From NCBI RefSeq assembly GCF_014656545.1, contig NZ_BNDS01000005.1, positions 122,900-186,899 on the forward strand: 64,000 bases of DNA, written 5' to 3'. Of this stretch, positions 55,419 through 64,000 are shown one piece after another; within the stretch, counting starts at the first letter, position 1, and each line of letters begins with the position of its first letter. Source of the stretch: Neobacillus kokaensis. Its GTDB lineage: Bacteria > Bacillota > Bacilli > Bacillales > Cytobacillaceae. Made by a program: the position numbers and the translations under genes. The notes below the pieces were generated by a model. It was given only the letters and a program-made list of their open reading frames with translations. It was not told the DNA's origin and did not search any database.

Positions 55419-55522
55419 ATATATTGATTTTCATGTGACTGGTTCACACTGGGCATGGAAAACAAAACCGTAGGAATTTCTGAAGGAATTCTTGGTTTTG
55501 TTTTCCATGCCCTTTTATTTTT
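55419..55522 (+). ncRNA. Short hairpin RNA or attenuator upstream of the GH84 gene
   Basis: From the promoter's predicted start to the T-run is about 100 nt. Most of it is one long hairpin: a perfect 19-bp stem (55451-55469 with 55494-55512, GGGCATGG...CCATGCCC) capped by a smaller GGAATT/AATTC helix, then TTTTATTTTT. It is either the end of a small RNA or a leader attenuator for the gene 150 nt downstream. No ligand aptamer was recognised. Confidence 0.5.
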
Positions 55523-55614
55523 CATAAAGCTTTTAATCCATAACAAAGCAGGAAGTTCTAATTTTAGGGGGTGATAAAATTTAATATTGAACATGATTAA
55601 GGTTGATATTTTTG

Positions 55615-55657
55615 TTCATTTCTTAAGGCAAAGATCGATTTATATTCATTTGTTAAG
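55615..55657 (+). repeat. Pair of 13-bp direct repeats before the GH84 gene
   Basis: TTCATTTCTTAAG (55615-55627) and TTCATTTGTTAAG (55645-55657) differ by one base and are 30 bp apart, close to three helical turns. They end just before the ribosome binding site and may be activator or repressor half-sites. Confidence 0.45.
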
Positions 55658-55673
55658 AAAGTAGGGGGAATAA

Positions 55674-58600
55674 TTGAAAAAAAGTATTTTGTTAAATCTA
55701 GCTATCATATTTGCTGTACTATTTAGCACAATAAGTGGTATTAAATCACCGTTACATGCTGCTGCAGAAACTATGAAATATCAAATTTATCCAAATCCCC
55801 ACGAAATTCACTACCAAGACAAACAATTTGAGATAAGTAATACTTTAAATATTGTATATGAATCTAAAATTGATTCTTATACTAAAAAAAGAGTAGAGGA
55901 AATACTGGCAAGTAAAAATATTAAATTTACAGTATCAAATGAAATGGCGGCAGATAAAACGAACTTTTTAGTTGGTGTCTACCAGTCAAAAGAATATGTA
56001 GATCAGTATTTTAAAGAAAAGCAATTAAATGATGCCGCTATACTAGCAAAGCTAGATGCAAATATTGTTTCTATCGATGAAAATGTCATTGCAGTACTAG
56101 GAAAAGATGTCGATTCTGCCTTCTATGGTGTCACAACTGTCAAACATATTTTCAAACAAATGAAAGATCGTACCATTCAGGCCTTAACCATTAAAGATTA
56201 TGCAGATGTTAAAGGCAGAGGTTTCATTGAAGGATATTATGGAGAACCATGGTCAAATGAAGATCGTGCAGAATTAATGACCTATGGCGGCGAATTCAAA
56301 ATGAATTCTTATATCTATGCACCAAAAGATGATCCAAAGCATAATGGCAAATGGAGAGAATTATATACACCAGCAGAGCTTGAAAAAATCAGCAAACTTG
56401 CCGAAGCCGGTAATGCCAGCAAAACTAGATTTGTATATACACTTCACCCATTTATGAATAATGCCATTCGTTTTAATACAGAAGAAAATTATCAAGCAGA
56501 CTTAAATATTATTAAAGCGAAGTTCACCCAATTACTGGATGCAGGAGTTCGGAAATTTGGTATTCTAGCTGATGATGCAGGAGTTCCACCACAAGGAGCA
56601 CAGACGTATGTAAAATTGATGACCGATTTAACTAACTGGTTAATTGAGCAGCAAGCTGACTATGATGGATTAGTAACCGATATGATCTTCTGTCCAAATG
56701 ATTATATGGGAAATGGGAGCAGCGCTCAAATCCAGACATTAAAACAATTGCCAAAGTCTGTTAGCATGATTCAAACCGGTGGTAAGGTTTGGGGAGAAGT
56801 TTCAAATAATTTCACTCAGACATTTACAAATAATGCTGGCAGAGGACCATTCTTATGGATCAATTGGCCTTGTACGGATAACTCTAAAAAGCACTTAATT
56901 ATGGGCGGAAATGAAACATTTTTACAACCCAATGTGAACCCTGAAAATATAGAGGGTATTGTGTTAAATCCAATGCAGCAATCTGAAGCAAGTAAATCAG
57001 CTATTTTTGCTAATGCCGATTATGCATGGAATATTTGGGATAATGTTGATCAAGCACAGAAAAACTGGAATGACTCATTTGCATACATGGATCACTTAAA
57101 CATTAATGAAACTCCTGCTTCCAATGCTCTAAGAGAGCTGTCCAAGCATATGATCAATCAAGCTATGGACGGCCGTGTTGCTAAATTAGAAGAATCAGTG
57201 GAATTGGCTCCCAAGTTAAATGAGTTTAAGAGCACCTTAGGGAAAGGAAAGATTACAGATCAAGCACAAGCGTTAATAGAAGAATTCGAAGTTATTCGTG
57301 ATGCAGCACAAACGTACAAAGCCAAGCCTGGTAATGAAAGAACAAGAGATCAGATTATTTATTGGTTAGATAGTGCTGTGGATACGGCAACTGCAGCTAT
57401 TTTCTTATTAAAGGCAGAAATGGCTCATGAACAAGGCGATAAGTCTGCTGTATGGGAAAACTATAGTCAAGGCCAAGCTTCTTTCGACGCTTCTAAGAAT
57501 CATCCGTTCCGATACATTGACCATTATGAATATGCAGAAGTAGGCGTACAGCATATCGTTCCATTTATCAAAACATTATTAAATGATGTATCCGTTAAAG
57601 TTCAATCGATTGTAAATCCTGATAGCAACACAGCTAGAGTTATTACAAATCGAACCGATACTCCTTCTGGTGACTTAGAGAATCTGTTAGATAACAAAAC
57701 AAGTACCGAAGTGATCTTTAAAAACCCTAACTCCATTTCGACTGGCACGTATATTGGGGTACTTTACGAAAAACCTCTTGTCCTAAATACAGTGCGCTTT
57801 GAATTAGGACAAGCCGGCAATGCTAATGACACCTTTACAGAAAGCAAAGCACAATACACCGTTGATGGAGAGAATTGGATCGATATCGAAGGTGCTTTAT
57901 ATGGCCATGTCAGTAAAGTGGTATTAGAAAATTTAAATCTAAAAGCAAGGGGTATTCGTTTAATCGCAACAAAAGATCGTACAAATACTTGGTTAGGTAT
58001 TAAGGATATTGTGATTAACGAAATGAAGGATGACACTACATTACAATATGAGTTAATGGTGCCTAGCCATTTTAACGTGTATCAAGGACAAACAGCCAAT
58101 TTATTTGATGGAGTTGACACTACTTTTATTTGGTATAATCCTTCAGGAACAATTAAAGATACTTCCGTTGCTGGAGATTATATTGGTGTAGATTTATTAA
58201 AGGTTAGAGATTTAGGTAAAGTTTACTTTGCTGTAGGCAGGGATAATGGTGACAAGTGGACGGATTACCAGTTAGAATATTCAACTGATAATGTAAATTA
58301 CACGATGGTTAAGCAATATGCAGGTAAGGCATCAGGGATGGATAAAGTGGAAGAAGACCTAACAGGTATTAAAGCAAGATATGTCCGCCTAAAAAACCTT
58401 AAAACGGTTCCTGTTTGGATCAAGTTCAGCGAAATTCGCATTGATATTGCAAAATCGTCTTCTGCCTATACGTACACTAATAATACTAATTATAAAGGCA
58501 TTCTTTCTCAGCATACCCTTGAAAATACTAGTTTAAGCAAAACAACAGATATTACCCTGAAACCACAAGAATACCTGGGTATAAAATTAGAGCGCATTAA

Positions 58601-60353
58601 AGAACTGAAGGATCTAACAGTAAATGCAACAAGCGATAAATTAACCTTACAGGCCTCAGCGAATGAGGTGGAATGGAAAGCTCCTAATGAGGGGACCATT
58701 GCTCGATATGTAAGACTATTTAACAATACGGATAAAGATATTACATTCGACCTGAATGATTTTAGCGTTACATCTAAAGAAATTTATGGACCAAGTTTTG
58801 TCGGAACGGATATGGGAATCTCTTCTGCCTATGCAGCCAGTGATTCAAGAAATGCGGGGACACTGCTGGCTCCTTTCGATAAAAAGTTCGGGACGAAAGC
58901 TATTTTTACAGATTTTCAGAGAAAAGGGCAGTCGATCACGTATTCAGTTGGCGAACCTAGAATTTTTAATAGTTTACGGGTATATAACGAAGAAAATAAT
59001 ATTAACTATATCCGAGACGCCAAAGTACAATTGTCCATGGACAATGAAAATTGGACAGATGTGATTACTTTAGGTGATGGTGTGGACAATCTTGCCGGTG
59101 GTAAAGCTGATTATGCAGATATGATTGCAGATGGCTACACACACGACTCTGCTAATCCAGGAAACTATTATTATGGTAATGATCATATCGGCGGCATTAA
59201 GGCCAAATATATTAGAATTCTCTTTACAGCAAATTATTTAACAAGATTTGCTCATATTAATGAATTCGTCATTAATGGCGGCGAATATGTTAAAACCGAG
59301 AACAATCCAACCTATGTTACCAATCCAATCGAGGAAGAAGGGTTTGGTCCTGAACGTCTATTGGATGGTGACCTAACAACAGCTTATAAACCGAATATGA
59401 CTGATAAAACAAATGGGTCATTAACGTACCGTCTTTCAGAAAAAACAGATGTAGCAGTGATTACAATTGTACAAGGTTCAAAATCCATTTCCAAAGCTGC
59501 TGTAAGTGCCAGAGTTGGTAAAGATGAATGGGTCGAGCTGGGTGTCCTGGATAAAAGTTTAAATACTTTCTATAATCCAGCCTATGACCATATTTTTGAA
59601 ATTAAGTTGACTTGGGGAAATGTCCAGCCGGTTATTTATGAGTTGAATACATCTACCAATAAAGAATTGTTACCTGATCGTTCCGTTTTAAAAGAACTAT
59701 TATCAGAAGAACTGGATGCAGCTTTATTTACAAAGGAGTCCTATAATATCTATAAAACGGCTTATGAAATGGCACAAAAAGTTTACAACAACACTCAAGC
59801 TTCACAATCTGAATTAGATACGGCTAGTAAGGAGCTCCGTACTGCTAAAGCACAGCTTATCCTTTTGATCGATCTTGGAACAGAGCATTCTGCAAAAGTA
59901 TCATTAACAAAGGAACAAGCACAGCTTTCAAAGGATAATGGAATTCCTTTACAAGTAATAAATGATGAGGTCAATCTTTTGATTCCAGCTGCCATTGTCT
60001 CTGAGGGAAGTTTTGAGATGACTCTTGAGCGTTTAAGAGATATCAACAAAGCCAAAAGCCCTGCTTACGACTTTACCATTTTAATTGACGGAAAGGAAAT
60101 TCATCAATTTGAAGAACCAATTACGTTAACATTTACTCTTGATGGCCGTAAAGTGAGAGATCCAAAAAATTTGAAGGTATTTTATTTTAATGAGCAAGCA
60201 AAAGAATGGAAACTGGTACCTGGCGCTGTTTACAACGATGGCAAGGTTTCAGTGGAAACCAGCCACTTTAGTACCTTTACTGTATTAGAGGCTGCCGACG
60301 ATAAAGCAGAACCCGGCACACAAGTCCCTAAACATAAAAACAAGGTGGATTAA
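55674..60353 (+). CDS. Secreted multidomain GH84 beta-N-acetylglucosaminidase
   Basis: A 1,559-residue exported enzyme. Signal peptide (about 1-32), N-terminal GH20b/hexosaminidase-like domain (about 33-175) and a GH84 catalytic barrel (about 178-470) with RGFIEGYYGEPWS and the catalytic pair Asp300-Asp301 in ILADDAG. Several F5/8-type (CBM32-like) modules (about 640-790, 800-930, 1080-1230 and 1240-1340), a FIVAR-like helical module (about 1345-1400) and a C-terminal sandwich follow. No LPxTG anchor is present, so it is released or held by its binding modules. It would remove GlcNAc from host, fungal or wall glycans. TTG 55674 follows GGGGGAA. The upstream cre-like site fits carbon control. 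Confidence 0.9.
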   Translation: MKKSILLNLAIIFAVLFSTISGIKSPLHAAAETMKYQIYPNPHEIHYQDKQFEISNTLNIVYESKIDSYTKKRVEEILASKNIKFTVSNEMAADKTNFLVGVYQSKEYVDQYFKEKQLNDAAILAKLDANIVSIDENVIAVLGKDVDSAFYGVTTVKHIFKQMKDRTIQALTIKDYADVKGRGFIEGYYGEPWSNEDRAELMTYGGEFKMNSYIYAPKDDPKHNGKWRELYTPAELEKISKLAEAGNASKTRFVYTLHPFMNNAIRFNTEENYQADLNIIKAKFTQLLDAGVRKFGILADDAGVPPQGAQTYVKLMTDLTNWLIEQQADYDGLVTDMIFCPNDYMGNGSSAQIQTLKQLPKSVSMIQTGGKVWGEVSNNFTQTFTNNAGRGPFLWINWPCTDNSKKHLIMGGNETFLQPNVNPENIEGIVLNPMQQSEASKSAIFANADYAWNIWDNVDQAQKNWNDSFAYMDHLNINETPASNALRELSKHMINQAMDGRVAKLEESVELAPKLNEFKSTLGKGKITDQAQALIEEFEVIRDAAQTYKAKPGNERTRDQIIYWLDSAVDTATAAIFLLKAEMAHEQGDKSAVWENYSQGQASFDASKNHPFRYIDHYEYAEVGVQHIVPFIKTLLNDVSVKVQSIVNPDSNTARVITNRTDTPSGDLENLLDNKTSTEVIFKNPNSISTGTYIGVLYEKPLVLNTVRFELGQAGNANDTFTESKAQYTVDGENWIDIEGALYGHVSKVVLENLNLKARGIRLIATKDRTNTWLGIKDIVINEMKDDTTLQYELMVPSHFNVYQGQTANLFDGVDTTFIWYNPSGTIKDTSVAGDYIGVDLLKVRDLGKVYFAVGRDNGDKWTDYQLEYSTDNVNYTMVKQYAGKASGMDKVEEDLTGIKARYVRLKNLKTVPVWIKFSEIRIDIAKSSSAYTYTNNTNYKGILSQHTLENTSLSKTTDITLKPQEYLGIKLERIKELKDLTVNATSDKLTLQASANEVEWKAPNEGTIARYVRLFNNTDKDITFDLNDFSVTSKEIYGPSFVGTDMGISSAYAASDSRNAGTLLAPFDKKFGTKAIFTDFQRKGQSITYSVGEPRIFNSLRVYNEENNINYIRDAKVQLSMDNENWTDVITLGDGVDNLAGGKADYADMIADGYTHDSANPGNYYYGNDHIGGIKAKYIRILFTANYLTRFAHINEFVINGGEYVKTENNPTYVTNPIEEEGFGPERLLDGDLTTAYKPNMTDKTNGSLTYRLSEKTDVAVITIVQGSKSISKAAVSARVGKDEWVELGVLDKSLNTFYNPAYDHIFEIKLTWGNVQPVIYELNTSTNKELLPDRSVLKELLSEELDAALFTKESYNIYKTAYEMAQKVYNNTQASQSELDTASKELRTAKAQLILLIDLGTEHSAKVSLTKEQAQLSKDNGIPLQVINDEVNLLIPAAIVSEGSFEMTLERLRDINKAKSPAYDFTILIDGKEIHQFEEPITLTFTLDGRKVRDPKNLKVFYFNEQAKEWKLVPGAVYNDGKVSVETSHFSTFTVLEAADDKAEPGTQVPKHKNKVD

Positions 60354-60395
60354 TTGCATCAACCTATTTCATTAAAATCTTTCTGTTAACATGTT

Positions 60396-60440
60396 AAAAG
60401 CAGTGTGATTTCATTTGCTAATCACACTGCTTTTATAGTT
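60396..60440 (+). terminator. Terminator of the GH84 gene
   Basis: AAAAGCAGTGTGATT pairs perfectly with AATCACACTGCTTTT around a 9-nt loop, then TATAGTTG. Confidence 0.88.
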
Positions 60441-60629
60441 GTCTTTTCTTTAAAAGGGACCAGCTTTCAATAAATCCCCTTACCATCTCTCTGAAATTTT
60501 ACTGATATACCTCCTATATCCATTAATGCTAAATCCGCCCTTTTTTCTTATGCATATTGCCTAATCGATAACCTATATTTTTAGTTGTTATATACAATTA
60601 CATTAAATGGTATGCCTCTTACAATAATC

Positions 60630-60658
60630 TTGTAAGTTCATATGAAGATTTTTTAAAT
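60630..60658 (+). promoter_or_regulatory. Candidate promoter of the CodB-like gene
   Basis: TTGTAA (60630-60635), 17-bp spacer, TTAAAT (60653-60658). The roughly 200-nt leader to ATG 60866 contains AAACCA (about 60687) complementary to TGGTTT (about 60763) and ACTTTG/CAAAGT around 60718-60741. It has no clear terminator, and I recognise no riboswitch in it. Confidence 0.4.
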
Positions 60659-60865
60659 AAAGGTATTTAAGTGAACTAAAAGGGGGAAACCATTTACTAC
60701 CTGCTCTTACTTAACTACTTTGCTCAATAGTGAACAAAGTGGTGCCGTCAATCTTGCAATTGGTTTACTAAGTTAAAAAGAGATCTTCATCCAGAACTGA
60801 CTTTTCTCTGGGTTTGTTATTTGGATTGGAGATTATCAAAATGGGTTCCACTAGGAGGAATATTC

Positions 60866-62161
60866 ATGTCAACCAGCATTGATGAAAAGAAATTATTGGA
60901 TCCAGAGTTTGAACATACCCCTGTTCCTAAAGAATACCGCAAAAAATTATCATCCGTTGCAGCTGTTTGGTTTGGTTTCCCAATGGTATTAACTAGTGCA
61001 GTAATCGGCGGGCTAATTACTGCTCAGCTTGGCTTTAAAGCCGGTGCCTTAGCGATGCTGCTTGGAAATTTGCTCCTTTTCATAATGGTGGGCTTACTAA
61101 GCTATGATGCCGGCCGTTCGGGATTGAACTTTTCCCTGACTGCACAAAAAACATTCGGACGATCAGGTTATTATATTATTTCCGGATTACTATCTACTGT
61201 CGTTATCGGCTGGTTTGCTCTTCAAGTCGGACTTACTGGTGCTACGATGCATGGGTCTTTTGGTGCTAGTTTGCTGCTAATGACCATTATCGGTGGTGTC
61301 CTCTATGTTACAGTAACTTATATCGGTATTAAGGCTTTATCCATATTAGGTTGGATTGCAGCACCTTTTTATATTCTAATTGCAATTATAGCGATTGTTA
61401 TGGCAATGAAAACTGGTAACTCCGATATTCTAGGCTATCATCCTCATGTATCGAATGCTATGTCATTTGGAGCTGCTGTAACGTTAGTTTTCGCTGGATT
61501 TGCTGATTCTGGTACAATGACAGCTGACTTTACCCGTTGGGCAAAAAATGGCCGTGAAGGGGCTTTATCCACCATTTTCGCCTTCCCGATCGGGAACTTT
61601 ATTGCAGAGCTTGTTGGGGGAATTATTGTAGCAACTGGGGTTATCCCAAACCCTGCTTCAACTGGCGGGGATTTCATGTCAGTATTAGCAGGACATGGTC
61701 CTTTACTTACCATTTTGTCTATCCTGTTTGTCTTTATCAATCTGGGTTCTGTAGGTACCCACTGCTTATATAATGGCGCTGTTGGCTGGTCGCATATGAC
61801 CGGTAAAAAAATGAGACCTATAACTCTTATTATTGGTGTAATCGGTTTAATTGTTGCAGTTTCTGGAATTTATAATCACTTTTTCAACTGGCTCGTTCTT
61901 CTTGGGGTAATTATTCCGCCTATAGGAGCCATTATCATTATGGATCGCTTGGTTTTACGTAAAAATGACTCTGAGAATTTAGTAAACTGGAGACCACTGG
62001 CATTCGTTGTCTGGATTTTGTCTTCCGCCATCGCATTATACTGTAACTTCTACGCACCACATCTTTCAGTGGCTTTTGTTGGCCTTGTATCAGCTGCTAT
62101 TTTCTATGGTATTGGCAGCATGTTAGTCAAACGTTCAGGCACTAAGCCTGGAATGATATAA
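60866..62161 (+). CDS. Cytosine/purine permease, NCS1 family (CodB-like)
   Basis: A 431-residue inner-membrane transporter with about 12 TMs. The N-terminal motif (VWFGFPMVLTSAVIGG), GLNFSLTAQKTFGRSGY and FADSGTMTADFTRWAKN match the CodB branch of the NCS1 nucleobase:cation symporters. ATG 60866 lies 6 nt after AGGAGGAA, which rules out the weaker upstream in-frame ATG. No cytosine deaminase is adjacent, so the substrate (cytosine, another pyrimidine, a purine or a hydantoin) is open. Confidence 0.88.
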   Translation: MSTSIDEKKLLDPEFEHTPVPKEYRKKLSSVAAVWFGFPMVLTSAVIGGLITAQLGFKAGALAMLLGNLLLFIMVGLLSYDAGRSGLNFSLTAQKTFGRSGYYIISGLLSTVVIGWFALQVGLTGATMHGSFGASLLLMTIIGGVLYVTVTYIGIKALSILGWIAAPFYILIAIIAIVMAMKTGNSDILGYHPHVSNAMSFGAAVTLVFAGFADSGTMTADFTRWAKNGREGALSTIFAFPIGNFIAELVGGIIVATGVIPNPASTGGDFMSVLAGHGPLLTILSILFVFINLGSVGTHCLYNGAVGWSHMTGKKMRPITLIIGVIGLIVAVSGIYNHFFNWLVLLGVIIPPIGAIIIMDRLVLRKNDSENLVNWRPLAFVVWILSSAIALYCNFYAPHLSVAFVGLVSAAIFYGIGSMLVKRSGTKPGMI

Positions 62162-62171
62162 ATAGTGAAGT

Positions 62172-62209
62172 AAAAGCCGCCTCCTTGTTGTCAAGGAAGC
62201 GGCTTTTTT
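62172..62209 (+). terminator. Terminator of the CodB-like gene
   Basis: AAAAGCCGCCTCCTTG pairs with CAAGGAAGCGGCTTTTTT around a 4-nt loop. Confidence 0.92.
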
Positions 62210-62362
62210 ATATCTACTTAATCAATTTGCCTGGGAGTAAATAAATTTCTTGGCTAATAAGGGAGAATCAAATCATTTCTAAGATTTATGTGAAATAAAT
62301 CTATGTTTTTCTTTTACAAATAGAACTAAGATGAACCTATCGATTAAAAAGGAGGTGTTCCT

Positions 62363-63085
62363 TTGATAGGTGAACAAGTGTTATTAAGTACAGTTTTTGT
62401 TGCGGGGTTGCTTTCCTTTTTTGCCCCTTGCATCCTGCCGCTTTTACCTGTTTATATATCGGTGTTATCTTCAAATGACCAGAGCACTGAAGGAAGCAAC
62501 CATTTCATAACTATTGGCAAGTTAACAATAAATCTACACTTATTACTTAAAACGGTCGTTTTTGTATTTGGACTATCAACTAGCTTTATCATCTTAGGGT
62601 TTGGTGCTGGAGCACTCGGAGTTGTCATTAATACAAGCTGGTTTATGGTTGTTTGCGGCCTTATTGTTGTGATATTGGGTTTACACCAAATTGGGCTGCT
62701 CCGTTTATCATTTTTAAATAAAGAAAGTAAGGTTAATCTTAAAAGAAGCGGGAAACGAGACATTCTTGGAACCTATTTATTAGGATTTACCTTTAGTTTT
62801 GGATGGACACCTTGTATAGGACCTGCCCTTGGTGCTGTTTTAGGCTTATCTGCCAGCCAAGGACAAGCAATCTACGGGGCGTTTCTCATGTTCATTTATG
62901 CATTAGGCTTATTAATACCGTTTATCATCCTTGCCATTTTTTCTGATGCCCTATTAAGACATATAAAAAAAATCAACAAACATATGAAAAAAATACAAAT
63001 AGTTGGTGGTGTCTTCGTCATTATTATGGGAATTTTACTCATGACGAACAATTTAAACCTATTGGTCACGGTAATAACAGGATAA
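62363..63085 (+). CDS. ccdA: CcdA-type thiol-disulfide membrane transporter
   Basis: A 240-residue six-TM protein that carries reducing equivalents from cytoplasmic thioredoxin to the outside. The two redox cysteines are in FFAPCILPLLPVY and FGWTPCIGP. The start is TTG 62363, preceded by AAAGGAGGTG. It leads a cluster with a TlpA-like thioredoxin and MsrA (13 and 20 bp gaps), so the electrons probably serve methionine-sulfoxide repair rather than cytochrome c maturation. Confidence 0.92.
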   Translation: MIGEQVLLSTVFVAGLLSFFAPCILPLLPVYISVLSSNDQSTEGSNHFITIGKLTINLHLLLKTVVFVFGLSTSFIILGFGAGALGVVINTSWFMVVCGLIVVILGLHQIGLLRLSFLNKESKVNLKRSGKRDILGTYLLGFTFSFGWTPCIGPALGAVLGLSASQGQAIYGAFLMFIYALGLLIPFIILAIFSDALLRHIKKINKHMKKIQIVGGVFVIIMGILLMTNNLNLLVTVITG

Positions 63086-63098
63086 GGGAGTGATATGA

Positions 63099-63638
63099 AT
63101 GAAAAAATTAACCGTACTAACCATTATTTCAATTTTAATGCTTATGATAGCAGCTTGTTCTAATTCAAATGCAAACAGCTCTGATTCCACAGAGACTGCT
63201 GGTAAAAAGAATGAAGGTAAGCTCGCACCAAGCTTTGACCTGAAAGATGTAAAAGGACAAACTCATCGTCTTTCAGATTATAAAGGTAAAAAAGTGTATG
63301 TGAAATTTTGGGCTTCGTGGTGTCCGATTTGCTTAGCAGGGCTTGAGGAACTAAATACGTTAGCTGGAGAGAAACATGATTTTGAAGTCCTTTCCATAGT
63401 GTCGCCTGGTTATAACAACGAAAAAAAGAGTGAATCTTTTATTAAATGGTTTAATGGTGTTGAAAATACCTCTAATATAACAGTCTTATTAGATGAAGAC
63501 GGCTCTATTACAAAACAATATAACGTTCGAGGATACCCTACTTCTGCTTTTATTGGTTCGGATGGGGTCTTAGTTAGAACTCAACCTGGGCATGTCCCTA
63601 ATGACCAGATTATTAAAGAGTTTGAAAGTATTAAGTAA
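63099..63638 (+). CDS. TlpA/ResA-like thioredoxin lipoprotein
   Basis: A 179-residue lipoprotein with the lipobox IAAC near residue 20 and a Ser/Asn-rich linker. The thioredoxin fold (about 45-175) has the redox motif WASWCPIC and the cis-Pro in [12 protein letters not shown] 63099 has GGGAGTG upstream. It most likely takes electrons from CcdA and reduces the downstream MsrA outside the membrane, as the pneumococcal Etrx/CcdA/MsrAB proteins do. Confidence 0.93.
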   Translation: MKKLTVLTIISILMLMIAACSNSNANSSDSTETAGKKNEGKLAPSFDLKDVKGQTHRLSDYKGKKVYVKFWASWCPICLAGLEELNTLAGEKHDFEVLSIVSPGYNNEKKSESFIKWFNGVENTSNITVLLDEDGSITKQYNVRGYPTSAFIGSDGVLVRTQPGHVPNDQIIKEFESIK

Positions 63639-63658
63639 TGATAGGTGGTTTGAACAGA

Positions 63659-64000
63659 ATGAAACTAAAAATAGCAGGCGTTTTAATCGGAATATTTCTA
63701 CTTGCTGGATGTTCTGCATTAGGTGGTACTATTACAAGTAGTAACAGTACTACAGAGAGTATAGCATCGAATTCAAAGTATCCCGCAAACCCAAATGTAA
63801 ATTTGAGTTTTGATAGCAGCCAATTAAAAGAAATATGGCTTGCAGGGGGCTGCTTCTGGGGTGTTGAGGCTTATATGTCAAGGGTTTATGGTGTTTACGA
63901 TGTTACTTCTGGCTATGCAAATGGTCACACCGAGAACCCTACCTATGAAATAGTGAGCAGCGGGGATACTGGCTTTGCCGAAACGGTTCATGTACTTTAT
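63659..64000 (+). CDS. msrA: Peptide methionine sulfoxide reductase lipoprotein (cut by window end)
   Basis: 114 codons are visible and the frame is open at the edge. The N-terminus is a lipoprotein signal (LLAGCSA) and Ser/Asn linker. Then comes the MsrA catalytic start [19 protein letters not shown] with its Cys nucleophile, and [15 protein letters not shown] 63659 follows AGGTGG. A C-terminal MsrB domain is common in such exported proteins but lies outside the window. It repairs oxidised methionine in extracytoplasmic proteins using the CcdA-TlpA electrons. Confidence 0.93.
   Translation, partial: MKLKIAGVLIGIFLLAGCSALGGTITSSNSTTESIASNSKYPANPNVNLSFDSSQLKEIWLAGGCFWGVEAYMSRVYGVYDVTSGYANGHTENPTYEIVSSGDTGFAETVHVLY

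Noticed and set aside
60659-60865. Purine, THF or preQ1 riboswitch upstream of the CodB-like gene
   Set aside because: The conserved core sequences of these classes are absent.

Overview
The window reads as chromosomal DNA of a low-GC Gram-positive endospore-former of the Bacillaceae (Bacillus, Neobacillus or Mesobacillus type). Supporting signs are strong AGGAGG-type ribosome binding sites, frequent TTG and GTG starts, short U-tailed hairpin terminators, a glycine and a ZTP riboswitch, a WalR box, a NiaR-like operator, and Bacillus-like housekeeping genes (pepT, serA, nadBCA, gdhA, mqo). The genus is an inference. No rRNA, tRNA, CRISPR array, prophage or transposase was seen.

Layout. 1-6.9 kb: a 21-bp-period repeat array, pepT, an APH-fold kinase overlapping an FMN glutamate-synthase-family gene, and a GltC-like regulator divergent from NADP-glutamate dehydrogenase. 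6.9-9.0 kb: an actin-like (ParM) / ribbon-helix-helix (ParR) pair preceded by about 14 phased GTANACA elements, a type II partition module among housekeeping genes. 9.0-12.0 kb: two paralogous L,D-transpeptidases with C-terminal aromatic/GW wall-binding repeats. 12.1-13.9 kb: serA behind a serial ZTP riboswitch, a 25-codon ORF and a glycine riboswitch. 13.9-19.9 kb: a GDP-fucose and fucosyltransferase cluster (gmd, manC, fcl, GT10) with an unassigned two-domain protein. 20-24 kb: a LysM/3D wall protein, then the carboxynorspermidine synthase/decarboxylase operon behind a leader of about 460 nt that ends in a terminator and matches no riboswitch I know.

24-34 kb: a signalling and exopolysaccharide block. 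It has a hybrid histidine kinase with a single-domain receiver, then, beyond a MITE-like element, an operon for an HPt-pseudoREC-REC protein, a HEAT protein, a membrane GT2 synthase and a membrane-anchored glycoside-hydrolase-like protein. 34-38 kb: two PQQ-type dehydrogenases; the first is a lipoprotein with a cytochrome c domain and an Asp+2 residue typical of lanthanide enzymes. 38-45 kb: nadBCA, a multicopper oxidase lipoprotein and mqo. 45-53 kb: a LysR regulator divergent from an F420-0:glutamate ligase-like gene, an SDR, a PAS-PAS-GGDEF cyclase, and a MerR/B12-domain regulator divergent from an FtsX-type ABC exporter. 53-64 kb: a staygreen homologue, a DadA-type oxidoreductase, a 1,559-residue secreted GH84 enzyme, a CodB-like permease and a CcdA / TlpA / MsrA extracytoplasmic repair operon cut by the window end.

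The most interesting features are the unassigned leader RNA at 21153-21610, the two-riboswitch control of serA, the chromosomal actin-type segregation module with its iterons, the complete set of phosphorelay parts flanking polysaccharide synthesis genes, and the unassigned fucose-cluster protein.
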